A stretch of 64,000 nt of DNA from assembly GCA_015231955.1 (NCBI GenBank), contig JADGAN010000001.1:248001-312000 (forward strand), given 5' to 3'. Shown one piece after another: positions 26,556-36,022 of the stretch. The translations under genes and the position numbers were made by a program. Source of the DNA: Oligoflexia bacterium. Its GTDB lineage: Bacteria > Bdellovibrionota > Bacteriovoracia > Bacteriovoracales > Bacteriovoracaceae. How positions within the stretch are numbered: position 1 is the stretch's first letter; every line of letters starts with the position of its first letter. The notes beneath the pieces were generated by a model. It made no database searches, was not told the DNA's origin, and worked only from the letters and a program-made list of their open reading frames with translations.

Positions 26556-27572
26556 GTGAGTTCAGTCATCGTTTTAGGAATCATTGGTCTTCCAAATGCA
26601 GGAAAGTCAACGCTCTTTTCTATGATCAGTGGCATCGACGAAGGCACCAGTGAGCACCCTTTTTCTACGATCCGACCACGAAGAAGCTTTATTGAGATTC
26701 CTGATCCTCTTGCGACTAAGGTTGCAAAGCAAATGCAATTACAGAGTGTGGCCCCATTAGGTGCAGAGTTTGTTGATGTGGGTGGATTAGTGGAAGGTTC
26801 GAGCAGTGGCAAGGGAATTGGAAATCAATTTTTAAATGTGATCCGTAATGCAGATATCTTGGTGCAGGTTCTTAATTGTTATGACCCAGAGGCGGAAGTG
26901 TCGCCACAAAGAGCAGTGGAGATTGTGGATCAAGAGTTAAGAGATGCCGATTTAGCAATTATCGAAAAGGCATTGAAAGATCTTGATAAGCGAGTTGAAA
27001 AACATCGTGATAGTGTGCTGGCCTTATCCAATCCTATGGATGAAGATTTGGATTCGATGCTACTGCTGCGGCCACTGCTGGATGGAATTCGCAACACCCT
27101 AAAGAGTGGGCGCAACCCTTATTGGGAGATCATTCAGAGTGAAGTTGCCAGTGCAAAACTTTCGGAATGGCATCGTCTTTTTAAGATCGTTCCACAACTG
27201 CTTTCCATTAAACATCGCTACTATGTTTGCAATGGTGATACTGATAGCGATGATATTGAGGTTGGATCTTCTGCGTGCTCAGTGATTACTTGTTTTAATT
27301 TGATCGAAGAGGAGCGTGTGCCATTTCTTCATGCTTTTTTTTCGAGGACAAATTTCCAGAGCATGGGACTTGGGCGTTTTTTTACAATAGAGGGAGAGCA
27401 GGTACAATCTTGGTTTTTTTACCAAGGGGCCGATGTGCTGGAGGCCTCTGGTATTATTCATCCCGATATTATGAAAAACTTTATCAAGGCAGAAGTTTAT
27501 CCTTGGAAAGCGGTTGAGCGCCATTACAAAGTGAGTGATGGAGATATTTTACGCTTTGTTTTTTCCAAATAA
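26556..27572 (+). CDS. YchF/OLA1-like GTPase/ATPase, divergent
   Basis: Obg-family P-loop NTPase of the YchF type. G1 is IIGLPNAGKSTLF and the switch region is HPFSTIRP. G3 is FVDVGGLVEGSSSGKGIGNQFL, where classic YchF reads DIAGLVKGASKGEGLGN. The C-terminal TGS-like domain (TIEGEQVQSWFFYQGADVLEASGIIH, then IKAEVYPWKAVERHYKVSDGDILRF) matches YchF spacing. At 338 residues it is shorter than the usual ~363, and the base-recognition segment YVCNGDTDSD differs from the typical NVDE. The start is GTG directly after the pth stop. It is either the genome's divergent YchF or a second paralogue. Confidence 0.85.
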   Translation: MSSVIVLGIIGLPNAGKSTLFSMISGIDEGTSEHPFSTIRPRRSFIEIPDPLATKVAKQMQLQSVAPLGAEFVDVGGLVEGSSSGKGIGNQFLNVIRNADILVQVLNCYDPEAEVSPQRAVEIVDQELRDADLAIIEKALKDLDKRVEKHRDSVLALSNPMDEDLDSMLLLRPLLDGIRNTLKSGRNPYWEIIQSEVASAKLSEWHRLFKIVPQLLSIKHRYYVCNGDTDSDDIEVGSSACSVITCFNLIEEERVPFLHAFFSRTNFQSMGLGRFFTIEGEQVQSWFFYQGADVLEASGIIHPDIMKNFIKAEVYPWKAVERHYKVSDGDILRFVFSK

Positions 27573-27600
27573 TTTTACCCAATAATAATTTAAGTTAACG

Positions 27601-28842
27601 TCAAAATTTTATATTTTTGAAAGTGATGAGTGGGTGAAAAATGCGAACAAGAGCATTTTTTAACTGCTGATTTTTGTACTCCTGATGAGAGGCCTCACCG
27701 CGTGTATTGATTTCATGATTTTTAGAGTCGGTAATTTGAATTTCAAATGGGTAGAAAAAACTGATATCTTTAGTCGTTGACATGATATCGATATCAAGAA
27801 TTTTCTTGGCCAACAAGTTGTCGTGATCGTTTTCGAGTGTTTTTTTTGCAAGAGTGCGCAAGGAAGAGAACTCCAGGAGAAAAGGGTTTTTATATTTAAT
27901 AAGCTGCCTGCAGGTGAATTGAATGGCCCGATATTTTCTGGAGGTAAATTCATTGCGATCACTTTTCTTTTCATCAGGCTCAGAGTTTTCAAGTGCATGA
28001 TGAAATTTTTCTAGGAAAAGTTGTTCACTTAAGTTTTCGCGAATACTTTCTCGAATCAGCAGGTGAAATTTGCTACGAAAAAGTTTGATATCAATGAGTG
28101 AGTTAAAGGAGCGGCTGGGTTTGGTATTATGAGGGGTGATAATATTCATTTGTTGCAAAAATTTAATGACTCTTACTGCATCATACTTATTATTGGTAAC
28201 GATACGTAAACCAACTCGATCGAATAACTCTTCTGCCACGTTTTCCGGCTTGTGCAGCAGTTTGATAATAATGCTATCGCGAGTTTTTTTTGCCTTGGTG
28301 GTGAAGGAGTGCAGAGGAATTCTTTTGTCGGGAGTGGGTCCAAGGTAGAGCAGACCTCGCTCATCTCTGGAGAGGTATTTATAGAAGCGATCAAAAATTT
28401 GCTGTTGAATAACGGAGAAGTAGTTATGGCGCAGATCTTTATCGAGATGGATAATTGTATGCATGACTTTGAGGATCGCCATGGCCCAAAGGCGTTCTTC
28501 GTAGGCGCGCTTGTGGTTGTTAATCATTATGAAGAGCTCACTTGCCTCGGTCATATTGAAAAAACAGGGAGGGATGTGCAGGTCAAGCCCTTCGGGATTA
28601 TTCTCCTTTAGAAAATATTTGCGAATGAATTGCATTGCCTCTTGAAAGTTGCCAAAGAGCTCTGCTTTGAGCACAGGATTATTTTGATCTAAACCATAGC
28701 CTTTGAGGAAGTTGAGTACATCAGTTTTATTGTTGTAGTCGATAAGAAAGGAACGGGTATCAAGTGCCGATTGGCCTTCGGCAACAACATTGATGAGTTC
28801 CCAGTCAATACGGTACTTTTCAAGATAGTCGGGTCGATTCAT
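27601..28842 (-). CDS. TIGR04552-like protein with RelA/SpoT-type nucleotidyltransferase resemblance
   Basis: 413-residue soluble protein. I recognise it as similar to TIGR04552 proteins of myxobacteria and bdellovibrios, from memory. Inside it, KKTRDSIIIKLLHKPENVAEELFDRVGLRIV (about 185-215) and FEIQITDSKNHEINTRGEASHQEYKNQQ (about 370-397) mirror the two core elements of (p)ppGpp synthetase domains: the basic helix with D-x2-GxR, and ExQI...GxAxHxxYK. The usual ExQIRT Arg is Thr-Asp here. The N-terminal half is helical and unmatched. No HD hydrolase, TGS or ACT domain is seen. The gene is single, convergent with the ychF-like gene and divergent from recA. Nucleotide second-messenger activity is a hypothesis. 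Confidence 0.65.
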   Translation of the reverse strand: MNRPDYLEKYRIDWELINVVAEGQSALDTRSFLIDYNNKTDVLNFLKGYGLDQNNPVLKAELFGNFQEAMQFIRKYFLKENNPEGLDLHIPPCFFNMTEASELFIMINNHKRAYEERLWAMAILKVMHTIIHLDKDLRHNYFSVIQQQIFDRFYKYLSRDERGLLYLGPTPDKRIPLHSFTTKAKKTRDSIIIKLLHKPENVAEELFDRVGLRIVTNNKYDAVRVIKFLQQMNIITPHNTKPSRSFNSLIDIKLFRSKFHLLIRESIRENLSEQLFLEKFHHALENSEPDEKKSDRNEFTSRKYRAIQFTCRQLIKYKNPFLLEFSSLRTLAKKTLENDHDNLLAKKILDIDIMSTTKDISFFYPFEIQITDSKNHEINTRGEASHQEYKNQQLKNALVRIFHPLITFKNIKF

Positions 28843-29009
28843 GTTTGGTGATCTCTGCTTTTATTTTGCATCTACTTCTTTATGCATCTACTTTGATTCT
28901 TCAAATTTTACTTAGGTGCGTTCAAAATTTGCAATAACAACACAATTCATACAACTATTTTTAATAGCTTATAAATACTAGCTTTTGCACTTTTTTGCAT
29001 ATTTCTTAT

Positions 29010-29037
29010 TTGTCGAACGTTCATAGCTAATGATAGT
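29010..29037 (+). promoter_or_regulatory. Candidate recA promoter with GAACGTTC palindrome
   Basis: TTGTCG (29010-29015) and GATAGT (29032-29037) are 16 bases apart. The perfect 8-base palindrome GAACGTTC (29015-29022) lies between them, where an SOS repressor would act. It resembles the GAAC/GTTC arms of Gram-positive LexA boxes but without their 4-base spacer. It does not match the TTACN3GTAA box reported for Bdellovibrio. Function inferred from position only. Confidence 0.35.
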
Positions 29038-29072
29038 TTTTTTCACTAAATATGCAATGAGGAGATTTGTTT

Positions 29073-30239
29073 ATGAGCATTTTAAATTCATCTATCTACG
29101 GAAACAGCGATCGATCGGGAGAGAACGAGCAAAATAGATCAAAAGCACTCGACCTAGCGTTAAGTGCAATTGAAAAAAATTTTGGAAAAGGCGCTATCAT
29201 GAAGTTGGGTCAAATGACGATCCAACAAATACCTGCTATCTCAACAGGGTGTTTAAGCCTGGATTTGGCACTGGGAATTGGAGGTGTTCCACGAGGGAGA
29301 ATCGTGGAGATTTTTGGACCAGAGTCCTCTGGTAAAACAACACTTACCTTGCAAATCGCAGCAGAGTGCCAGAAGGACAAAGGAACTGTTGCCTTTGTGG
29401 ATGCGGAACATGCTCTTGATGTTAACTACGCTCGTAAGTTGGGTGTTGATGTTACCAATCTTTTAATCTCACAACCTGATAGTGGAGAGCAGGCGTTAGA
29501 GATCACCGATATGCTGGTGCGCTCAGGTGCTGTTGATCTTCTAATCATCGACTCAGTGGCGGCACTTGTTCCAAGAGCAGAGCTTGATGGTGATATGGGA
29601 GATTCACACATGGGAGTGCAAGCAAGGCTGATGTCGCAAGCGCTGCGAAAGTTAACGGCATCAATTTCGCGATCGAATTGCACGGTTATTTTCATCAACC
29701 AGCTACGACAAAAGATTGGTGTGATGTATGGCAATCCTGAAACCACAACGGGTGGAAATGCATTAAAGTTTTATACCTCTGTTCGCCTTGATATTCGTAA
29801 AATTGGGGTCATTAAAGATCCTACCACGGAGGAGATTGTTGGCAGTCGCACGAAGGTGAAGATTGTTAAGAACAAAGTGGCACCACCCTTTAGAGAGGTG
29901 GAGTACGATATGATGCACGGAGAAGGTGTCTCCAAAGAGGGGGATATTCTTGATCTTGGTGCTAAAGAGGGAATCATTGAGAAGGCGGGCTCCTGGTACT
30001 CCTACAACAATTTAAAGCTAGGGCAAGGGCGAGATAATTCAAAAGAGTTCCTCTCCAAGGAGAAGGCGATCTTCCAAGAGATTAAAACTTTGATCTTAAG
30101 AAAGTATGGCCTGCCTGGTGGAGCTGCTGCTGCTAGCGTTGATGGCGACGGCCGGCCAATCGCTATCGCCACTGCTGCTGCTGCCGCTTCGACCCCGGCC
30201 CCTGAACAAGAAAGAAAGAGTGCATCGAAACGACAATAG
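29073..30239 (+). CDS. recA: Recombinase RecA
   Basis: ATP-dependent strand-exchange protein and SOS co-protease. Walker A is GPESSGKTT (about residues 82-90), with [47 protein letters not shown] and [22 protein letters not shown] all intact. The C-terminal tail after residue ~345 is an unusual Ala-rich linker with a basic end rather than the common acidic tail. The start is the ATG at 29073 with GAGGAG eight bases upstream; a TTG two codons earlier is less likely. The promoter region carries a small palindrome. Confidence 0.97.
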   Translation: MSILNSSIYGNSDRSGENEQNRSKALDLALSAIEKNFGKGAIMKLGQMTIQQIPAISTGCLSLDLALGIGGVPRGRIVEIFGPESSGKTTLTLQIAAECQKDKGTVAFVDAEHALDVNYARKLGVDVTNLLISQPDSGEQALEITDMLVRSGAVDLLIIDSVAALVPRAELDGDMGDSHMGVQARLMSQALRKLTASISRSNCTVIFINQLRQKIGVMYGNPETTTGGNALKFYTSVRLDIRKIGVIKDPTTEEIVGSRTKVKIVKNKVAPPFREVEYDMMHGEGVSKEGDILDLGAKEGIIEKAGSWYSYNNLKLGQGRDNSKEFLSKEKAIFQEIKTLILRKYGLPGGAAAASVDGDGRPIAIATAAAAASTPAPEQERKSASKRQ

Positions 30240-30349
30240 TCTGTTGCAATTTCTACCAATCTCACCTATTCAATTATAAAATTAAATTTCGATAACCATC
30301 AAATTATCGAGTGGAATCTTTTTATTTTTAAAAATGGATGGACCGAAAA

Positions 30350-33013
30350 ATGAAATCACAAGAGATCAGACGCAAGTTTATTGAGTACTTTGTAAAGAAA
30401 CAGCACACACACATTCAATCATCGTCACTTGTCCCAAAAAATGATCCCACCCTCTTGTTTGCCAATGCAGGGATGAATCAGTTTAAAGACTATTTCACTG
30501 GCAAGATGCGCGCTCCCTACGAGAGAGCGGTGACCGTCCAAAAGTGTGTGCGTGCTGGAGGAAAGCATAACGATCTTGAGAATGTTGGGTTTACGGCCAG
30601 GCATCACACCTTCTTTGAGATGCTAGGGAACTTCTCTTTCGGTAACTACTTTAAAAAGGATGCTATCATCTTTGCCTGGGAGTTCTTGACAGAGGTACTA
30701 AAGATCGATCCTAAGCGACTCTATGTAACAGTGCACTTGAGTGACGATGAGGCGATTGAACTTTGGCACCGAGAAATTGGCATTCCCAAAGATAGAATCT
30801 TCAAGAAGGATAAGGATAACTTTTGGGAAATGGGAGAGTTTGGGCCTTGTGGTCCTTGCAGTGAGATCTTCTATGACCATGGTGTAGATTTTGCAGATCC
30901 AAATCTTAGTGGTGCAAATTTGCACGGAGGGGACATTTTAGATGATGGTCTTAGGTATGTTGAGATTTGGAATTTGGTATTTATGCAATATGAGAAGAGG
31001 CCAGATGGAACCTTTAACCTTCCTTCTCCCTGTATTGATACAGGCATGGGATTAGAGCGTCTTGCAGCAGTGATGCAAGGAAAATACTGGAACTACGATA
31101 CCGATTGTTTCTCCCCTTTAATTCAAAAAATTGCAGAGCTTACAGGCAAGGAGAGTGGTGATCCTGCTTGTGTTGCGAGTATGAGAGTGGTCGCGGATCA
31201 TGTCCGTGGGGCCACCATGCTTATTACCGATGGAGTGATGCCTTCCAATGAGGGGCGTGGCTATGTGCTTAGAAGAATCATTCGACGCGCAGTCAGGCAC
31301 TTAAAAGAGCTAGGAGCAGGGCCACAAGCGATTTTGTTGCCACAATTGGTACCGACAGTATTTGAAATTTTAGGCGAGGCCTACCCAGAAAATAAAAAGA
31401 GTGCGGCTTTGGCACAAAAATTTTTAGATCTAGAAGAGAGAAAATTTTTAGAGACACTAGAGCAAGGAATGCGCTTCTTAGAGGAGCGACGCTCGCAGAT
31501 TAAGGATGGGCGTTTTTCTGGAGAGGCGGCCTTTCAACTCTATGACACCTACGGTTTTCCACTCGATTTAACGGAAGTTATTCTTCGTGAAAAAAGTATC
31601 TCCGTTAATGTGGAGGAGTTTGAAGAGTGTATGAAGCGCCAACAAGAGACCTCCCGTAAATCGTGGAAGGGGAATCAAAGCAGTGTTGGTCAAGAGGAGC
31701 TTTATGCGATTGTTAAGGAGCATGGAGCGAGTGAATTTGTTGGTTACGAGAAGGAGAGTATTGAATCAAAACTATTAAAGGTGATCGAACTGGAAAGTGA
31801 GCATGGTGGTGGAGATAACCTGGCGCTTGTTTTTAAGGCGACACCCTTTTATGCAGAGTCGGGTGGGCAGATTGGCGATCAAGGATGCATTTACTTAGGC
31901 CAGGAAAAGGTGGCAGAGGTGTATGATGTAAAGAAACCAGTTGAAGGGTTGATCGTTCACTACGCACGTCGGTTAAAGCCGTTACAGGAAGGCAAGGGGT
32001 ATCGCTTGGAGGTTGATCAAGAGCTACGCGAACTCACCAAACGTAATCACTCTGCAACTCATCTTTTGCACAAAGCGCTTACACTTTCCCTTGGAAGTCA
32101 TGTTAAGCAAGCAGGCTCATTTGTCTCTCCAGAGAGATTGCGTTTTGATTTCACCCACTTTTCGGCGATGACGGCCGAAGAGATGAAGGCGGTACAGGCC
32201 ACCACCAATCAAATGATCAGAAAGCAGCTTCCAGTAAAAATTGAAATCATGGGACGTGAAGAGGCGCAAAAGCGAGGGGCGGTAGCGCTTTTTGGCGAGA
32301 AGTATGGCGAGAAGGTACGTGTGGTGGCGATGGGTGATTTTTCAGAGGAGCTTTGCGGAGGAACTCATGTTAAAAACACCGCTGAAATTGGATACCTCTC
32401 CATTGTAAGTGAATCGGCCTTAAGCAATGGTGTGCGTAGAATTGAGGCAGTGGTCTCGGAAAATGCCATCAAGCGTTTTGAGGAGCGTTCCCATATTTTG
32501 GAAATTCTAGAGGGAAAATTAAATATAAAGGTACAAGAGATTCCGGCCTATATCGATTCCATTCGTAACGATTTAAGGAATGCTGAAAAAGAGAAGAAGC
32601 GTTTAGGAGAGCAAGTCCAACAACATGAAAGCGAATCGATGTTTACAAATTTGGAAGAGCTTCAGAGTGGCGTGAAATTTAAGGCGGTCAAAGTTGCTGC
32701 AAGTGCGGGAGGCGACCTGCGAAGACTTTCTGATCTTTTTGTGGAAAAAAACAAAGATGGTGTGGTGCTATTGGTGGTGCCTGCTGAAGATGGTAAGAAG
32801 TTTTCTGCACTTCTTCGTGCGCATAAAGATTTATTGAATATGAAAAAAAGCATCGACTGTGCAGGCTTTTTAAAGCAGGTGCTCACAGCGTTTAATGGTA
32901 ATGGTGGTGGCCGTAAGGACATGGCCCAAGGTTCGGGCGAGATCCTTGAATCGTCCAGTGATGTCCAAAAATTTATCAATGAGATCAGGGAGCGGTTTCG
33001 AGATTCCTTATGA
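30350..33013 (+). CDS. alaS: Alanyl-tRNA synthetase
   Basis: Class II synthetase charging tRNA-Ala, with editing. Motifs are FIEYFVKKQHTHIQSSSLVP at the start, RHHTFFEMLGNFSFGNYF, WEMGEFGPCGPCSEI, and GMGLERLAAVMQG for aminoacylation. RNHSATHLLHKAL and CGGTHVKNTAEIG carry the editing-site His/Cys. The C-Ala domain has GGGRKDMAQGSG. Full length, about 887 residues. An ATG four codons upstream (30338) is equally possible. The last four bases overlap the next start, coupling it to the peptide-binding protein. Confidence 0.95.
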   Translation: MKSQEIRRKFIEYFVKKQHTHIQSSSLVPKNDPTLLFANAGMNQFKDYFTGKMRAPYERAVTVQKCVRAGGKHNDLENVGFTARHHTFFEMLGNFSFGNYFKKDAIIFAWEFLTEVLKIDPKRLYVTVHLSDDEAIELWHREIGIPKDRIFKKDKDNFWEMGEFGPCGPCSEIFYDHGVDFADPNLSGANLHGGDILDDGLRYVEIWNLVFMQYEKRPDGTFNLPSPCIDTGMGLERLAAVMQGKYWNYDTDCFSPLIQKIAELTGKESGDPACVASMRVVADHVRGATMLITDGVMPSNEGRGYVLRRIIRRAVRHLKELGAGPQAILLPQLVPTVFEILGEAYPENKKSAALAQKFLDLEERKFLETLEQGMRFLEERRSQIKDGRFSGEAAFQLYDTYGFPLDLTEVILREKSISVNVEEFEECMKRQQETSRKSWKGNQSSVGQEELYAIVKEHGASEFVGYEKESIESKLLKVIELESEHGGGDNLALVFKATPFYAESGGQIGDQGCIYLGQEKVAEVYDVKKPVEGLIVHYARRLKPLQEGKGYRLEVDQELRELTKRNHSATHLLHKALTLSLGSHVKQAGSFVSPERLRFDFTHFSAMTAEEMKAVQATTNQMIRKQLPVKIEIMGREEAQKRGAVALFGEKYGEKVRVVAMGDFSEELCGGTHVKNTAEIGYLSIVSESALSNGVRRIEAVVSENAIKRFEERSHILEILEGKLNIKVQEIPAYIDSIRNDLRNAEKEKKRLGEQVQQHESESMFTNLEELQSGVKFKAVKVAASAGGDLRRLSDLFVEKNKDGVVLLVVPAEDGKKFSALLRAHKDLLNMKKSIDCAGFLKQVLTAFNGNGGGRKDMAQGSGEILESSSDVQKFINEIRERFRDSL

Positions 33014-34818
33014 GAGATGAACAGCGGTTTATAATCAGAGCAAAGCTTGGAGCTTGGGGTGCTATCGGGGTGTTTATTACGATGATCGCTCTGATCTTGG
33101 TCTTGGTCTTGGTCTTTGTCTTTGCTCTCCCGCAAGTTCTTTCACGAAAAAACACTGCTGTCGTTAATGTCCCTCTTAATAACAACATTACTTCGATCGA
33201 TCCTGCCAATGCTTACGATCTTGTCTCTGGAACTGTCGTCTACCAAATTTACGAAACTCTCTTTGAGTATCATTATCTTAAAATTCCCTATACGCTAAAA
33301 CCGCTTTTGGCAGAGTCAGCACCGATCATTCAAGACGAAGGGAAAACTTACATCATCAAAATTAGAAAAAAGGTGAAGTATCATCCCAATCCTTGCTTTG
33401 GAGGTGTCGATCGCTATGTTAAGGCCCAAGATTTTGTAAATCAAATCAAACGCCTGGCCTTTATTCCGATTAAGAGTAATGGTTGGTGGTCTTTTAATGG
33501 GCCTATTCAAGGGCTTAATGAATTTCGAGAAAAGGCCGGGACTGACTTTATAAAATTTAAAGAGCTGGCGGTTGAGGGATTGCAAACACCCGACGATCAC
33601 ACGCTAGTGGTGAAGTTGAAAGAACCAATGCCACAGCTTGTTTACCTCTTGGCCATGGCCCATACTGCTCCAATCCCAATAGAGGCCATTGAGTGTTATG
33701 ATAACAATTTTTCTAAAGTCGATCTTGGTACAGGCCCTTTTCAATTAAAAGAGTGGGAGGATAACGCTTTTATTGAGGTTGTGCGTTTTAAGGATTATCG
33801 AGAGGAGCGTTTTCCCGCATCGGGAGATCGTTTGGCCAATGATCGTGGAATGCTGGCGGATGCAGATAAGCAAATTCCTTTTGTTGCAGGCATAAAATTT
33901 CATATCTTTAAAGATTTTAAAGCGCGTTGGAATGCTTTTATCAGTGGCAAGATCGATCTGATCGACAATATTCCCAAGAGCGAGATCAACAACTACATCA
34001 CTAGCGATGGTAAGTTAAAGCTTGGGCATGAAGAAAATGGCGACGAAGATGGTGATGACATTGCGATAGAGATCTTTCCTTCTCTGATTTATTGGTGGTT
34101 GGCCTTTAATATGAACGATCCGGTTATTGGCAAAAATAAAAATTTACGGAAGGCGATTGCTCACGCTATTGATATGGATAAATTTATTAAAACCTTCACT
34201 AACAATATCGGGCAGAGAGCAAATTCTATTTTTATCCCTGGGATTCCTGGCTATGATCCACGCAGGCAAATTGCTTACGAATACGATTTACAAAAGGCAA
34301 GTGTCTATAGGGATGCTGCTGGCAAGAAGCAAAAAATTACTATTACTTTTGATACTCGCGGGGATGATATTAACAATCAAAAGGCCGCTGAGTTTATCAG
34401 GGACGAACTTTTTAAAATTGGGATTGTAGTCAAAATAGCAGTAAATACTTTTCCCGAATTTTTAGAAAAGGCAAGAAATGGGAAGTTGCAATTTTGGCAG
34501 GGGGGATGGGCCTTGGACTACCCCGACGCTATCAATGTGTTACAGCTGCTATCGAGCAAAAGTTGGCCACCAGGACCGAATAGCTCCTATTATAGGAATC
34601 CACAATTTGATGATTATTACTCCCAGGTTAAAAAGATGGAAAATGGGAGCGCAAAGTTTAAAATGCTGGAAAAAATGGAAGATATTATCTTAGAAGACCT
34701 TCCTTGGATCATGACCTACTACGACCGCAAATATATTCTCTACCACAAGCGAATCAAAAACTACCGCCATTCTGATCTTGTGTATAACTACCTAAAGTAT
34801 ATTAAGCTTGAGAACTAG
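33010..34818 (+). CDS. Peptide/oligopeptide ABC transporter substrate-binding protein (SBP_bac_5)
   Basis: Extracytoplasmic solute-binding protein of the DppA/OppA type. An uncleaved-looking anchor helix at residues 15-40 (IGVFITMIALILVLVLVFVFALP) is followed by VVNVPLNNNITSIDPANAYDLVSGTVVYQIYETLFEY. Then come KYHPNPCFGG...VKAQDFVNQIKRL, GTGPFQLKEW, LRKAIAHAIDMDKFI and WQGGWALDYPDAINVLQLL, all typical of family 5. No permease or ATPase genes adjoin it, so the transporter must be encoded elsewhere, or the protein acts alone. It overlaps alaS by four bases and is convergent with the methyltransferase. Confidence 0.88.
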   Translation: MRDEQRFIIRAKLGAWGAIGVFITMIALILVLVLVFVFALPQVLSRKNTAVVNVPLNNNITSIDPANAYDLVSGTVVYQIYETLFEYHYLKIPYTLKPLLAESAPIIQDEGKTYIIKIRKKVKYHPNPCFGGVDRYVKAQDFVNQIKRLAFIPIKSNGWWSFNGPIQGLNEFREKAGTDFIKFKELAVEGLQTPDDHTLVVKLKEPMPQLVYLLAMAHTAPIPIEAIECYDNNFSKVDLGTGPFQLKEWEDNAFIEVVRFKDYREERFPASGDRLANDRGMLADADKQIPFVAGIKFHIFKDFKARWNAFISGKIDLIDNIPKSEINNYITSDGKLKLGHEENGDEDGDDIAIEIFPSLIYWWLAFNMNDPVIGKNKNLRKAIAHAIDMDKFIKTFTNNIGQRANSIFIPGIPGYDPRRQIAYEYDLQKASVYRDAAGKKQKITITFDTRGDDINNQKAAEFIRDELFKIGIVVKIAVNTFPEFLEKARNGKLQFWQGGWALDYPDAINVLQLLSSKSWPPGPNSSYYRNPQFDDYYSQVKKMENGSAKFKMLEKMEDIILEDLPWIMTYYDRKYILYHKRIKNYRHSDLVYNYLKYIKLEN

Positions 34819-34826
34819 GGCCCTAG
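34815..34826. repeat. Perfect 12-base palindrome holding both convergent stop codons
   Basis: CTAGGGCCCTAG: the TAG at 34816-34818 ends the plus-strand peptide-binding gene, and its mirror image at 34823-34825 ends the minus-strand methyltransferase gene. It may be a short two-way hairpin, but no T-run follows on either strand. Confidence 0.6.
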
Positions 34827-35992
34827 AGCTGTAAGGATGCCATCCAGCTTTTGTGATCAGTGTTTAAGTAGCGTGATAATTTCCCGGGAATAAATTTTTT
34901 TTCTAAGCTTCCTTCTTCAAATTGCAATAAATGCTCTCCAATAATTTTCCCAAAAGTGCAAGGGACTGCATTTCCAATTTGTTTATATTTATCTAAAGTT
35001 TTCCCATGGAATTGATACTTTTCGGGAAAAGTTTGGATAGCAGCATACTCTTCAACAGACAATGGCCGTTCAAACTCAGGATGGCATAAATCGGTTGCAG
35101 GCATGGTGGGTGAAGTGACAAGGGTTGGAGATGGGGCGTTCCAATCAAGGCGTCGATAAAATCCTGTTCTGCCTCCTCCGGAAGCAATGCTTTTTCCCAT
35201 GGCCTCTTTTTTTAGATGCTCAGGAAGATTTCGCCAATTTTCACCCGATTTTAAAAATCTAAAAAATTTTAATCTCTTTTCAGGAAAGTTGATATGCTCA
35301 TGAGTTCTTGAATTTTTCAAGACCCCAATGGTGTCTTGTAAGCTGATCCAAGAGGAGCGTTCAGGATGGGTTGGGAGAAGATAAGGAATTTCTTTTTTTT
35401 TCAGGCCTGCTAAGATGACCACTCGTTCGCGAATTTGTGGGACACCAAAGTGAGCAGTGTTATAGAGAGTGAATGAGGGGGTGTAACCGGCCAGATGGAG
35501 TTTTTGCATAATGAATGCCAGGGCACCACCTGGTAATTCATCTTTGTTTAGAGGAGGGGAATGGGGGCCTCGTTGATTGTGGGGACGATGACTTAGAGGC
35601 GCAGAGAGAATCCCTCTTACATTTTCAATCACGAGATATTTGGGTTTTAGCGCGGAAATTAAATCGATAAAATGCAAGAAGACATTTCCACGCTCATCAT
35701 TTAAAGAATTCCGTCTACCAGCAGTGGAAAAAGCTTGGCAGGGAGGGCCGCCCACTATCGCAAATAATTCGCCGATTTGTAAATTATTTTCCTTTAAGAG
35801 CTTTGCCGCTGATAGTTCTCTGATATCACACTCATACAAAGGAGTATTGGGCCTATTTAAACGAATGGTTTTGCAACAATTCTTATCTTTTTCATTATAG
35901 GCCACAACCTCTAACCCAGCTTTTTCAAGCCCAAGATCTAATCCGAGAGCGCCAGAAAAAAAAGAGAGATACCTACGATTGTGTTGAAGCAC
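34823..35992 (-). CDS. DNA (cytosine-5) methyltransferase, apparently orphan
   Basis: C5-MTase. The ordered motifs are I (LSFFSGALGLDLGLEKAGL, near residue 8), IV (VGGPPCQAFSTAGRR, with the catalytic Cys), VI (YLVIENVRG), VIII (QIRERVVILAG) and X (YKQIGNAVPCTFG). The target-recognition region lies at about 230-310 (GRTGFYRRLDWNAPSPTLVTSP). At 389 residues it is a standard single-domain enzyme. No restriction endonuclease, specificity subunit or vsr gene is adjacent, so it is an orphan or has lost its partner. The start is GTG with GGAGGT only three bases away. A palindrome lies 31 bases upstream. Confidence 0.9.
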   Translation of the reverse strand: MLQHNRRYLSFFSGALGLDLGLEKAGLEVVAYNEKDKNCCKTIRLNRPNTPLYECDIRELSAAKLLKENNLQIGELFAIVGGPPCQAFSTAGRRNSLNDERGNVFLHFIDLISALKPKYLVIENVRGILSAPLSHRPHNQRGPHSPPLNKDELPGGALAFIMQKLHLAGYTPSFTLYNTAHFGVPQIRERVVILAGLKKKEIPYLLPTHPERSSWISLQDTIGVLKNSRTHEHINFPEKRLKFFRFLKSGENWRNLPEHLKKEAMGKSIASGGGRTGFYRRLDWNAPSPTLVTSPTMPATDLCHPEFERPLSVEEYAAIQTFPEKYQFHGKTLDKYKQIGNAVPCTFGKIIGEHLLQFEEGSLEKKFIPGKLSRYLNTDHKSWMASLQL

Positions 35993-36022
35993 ATGACCTC
36001 CGATAGCGTGTCCTTTATTGCA

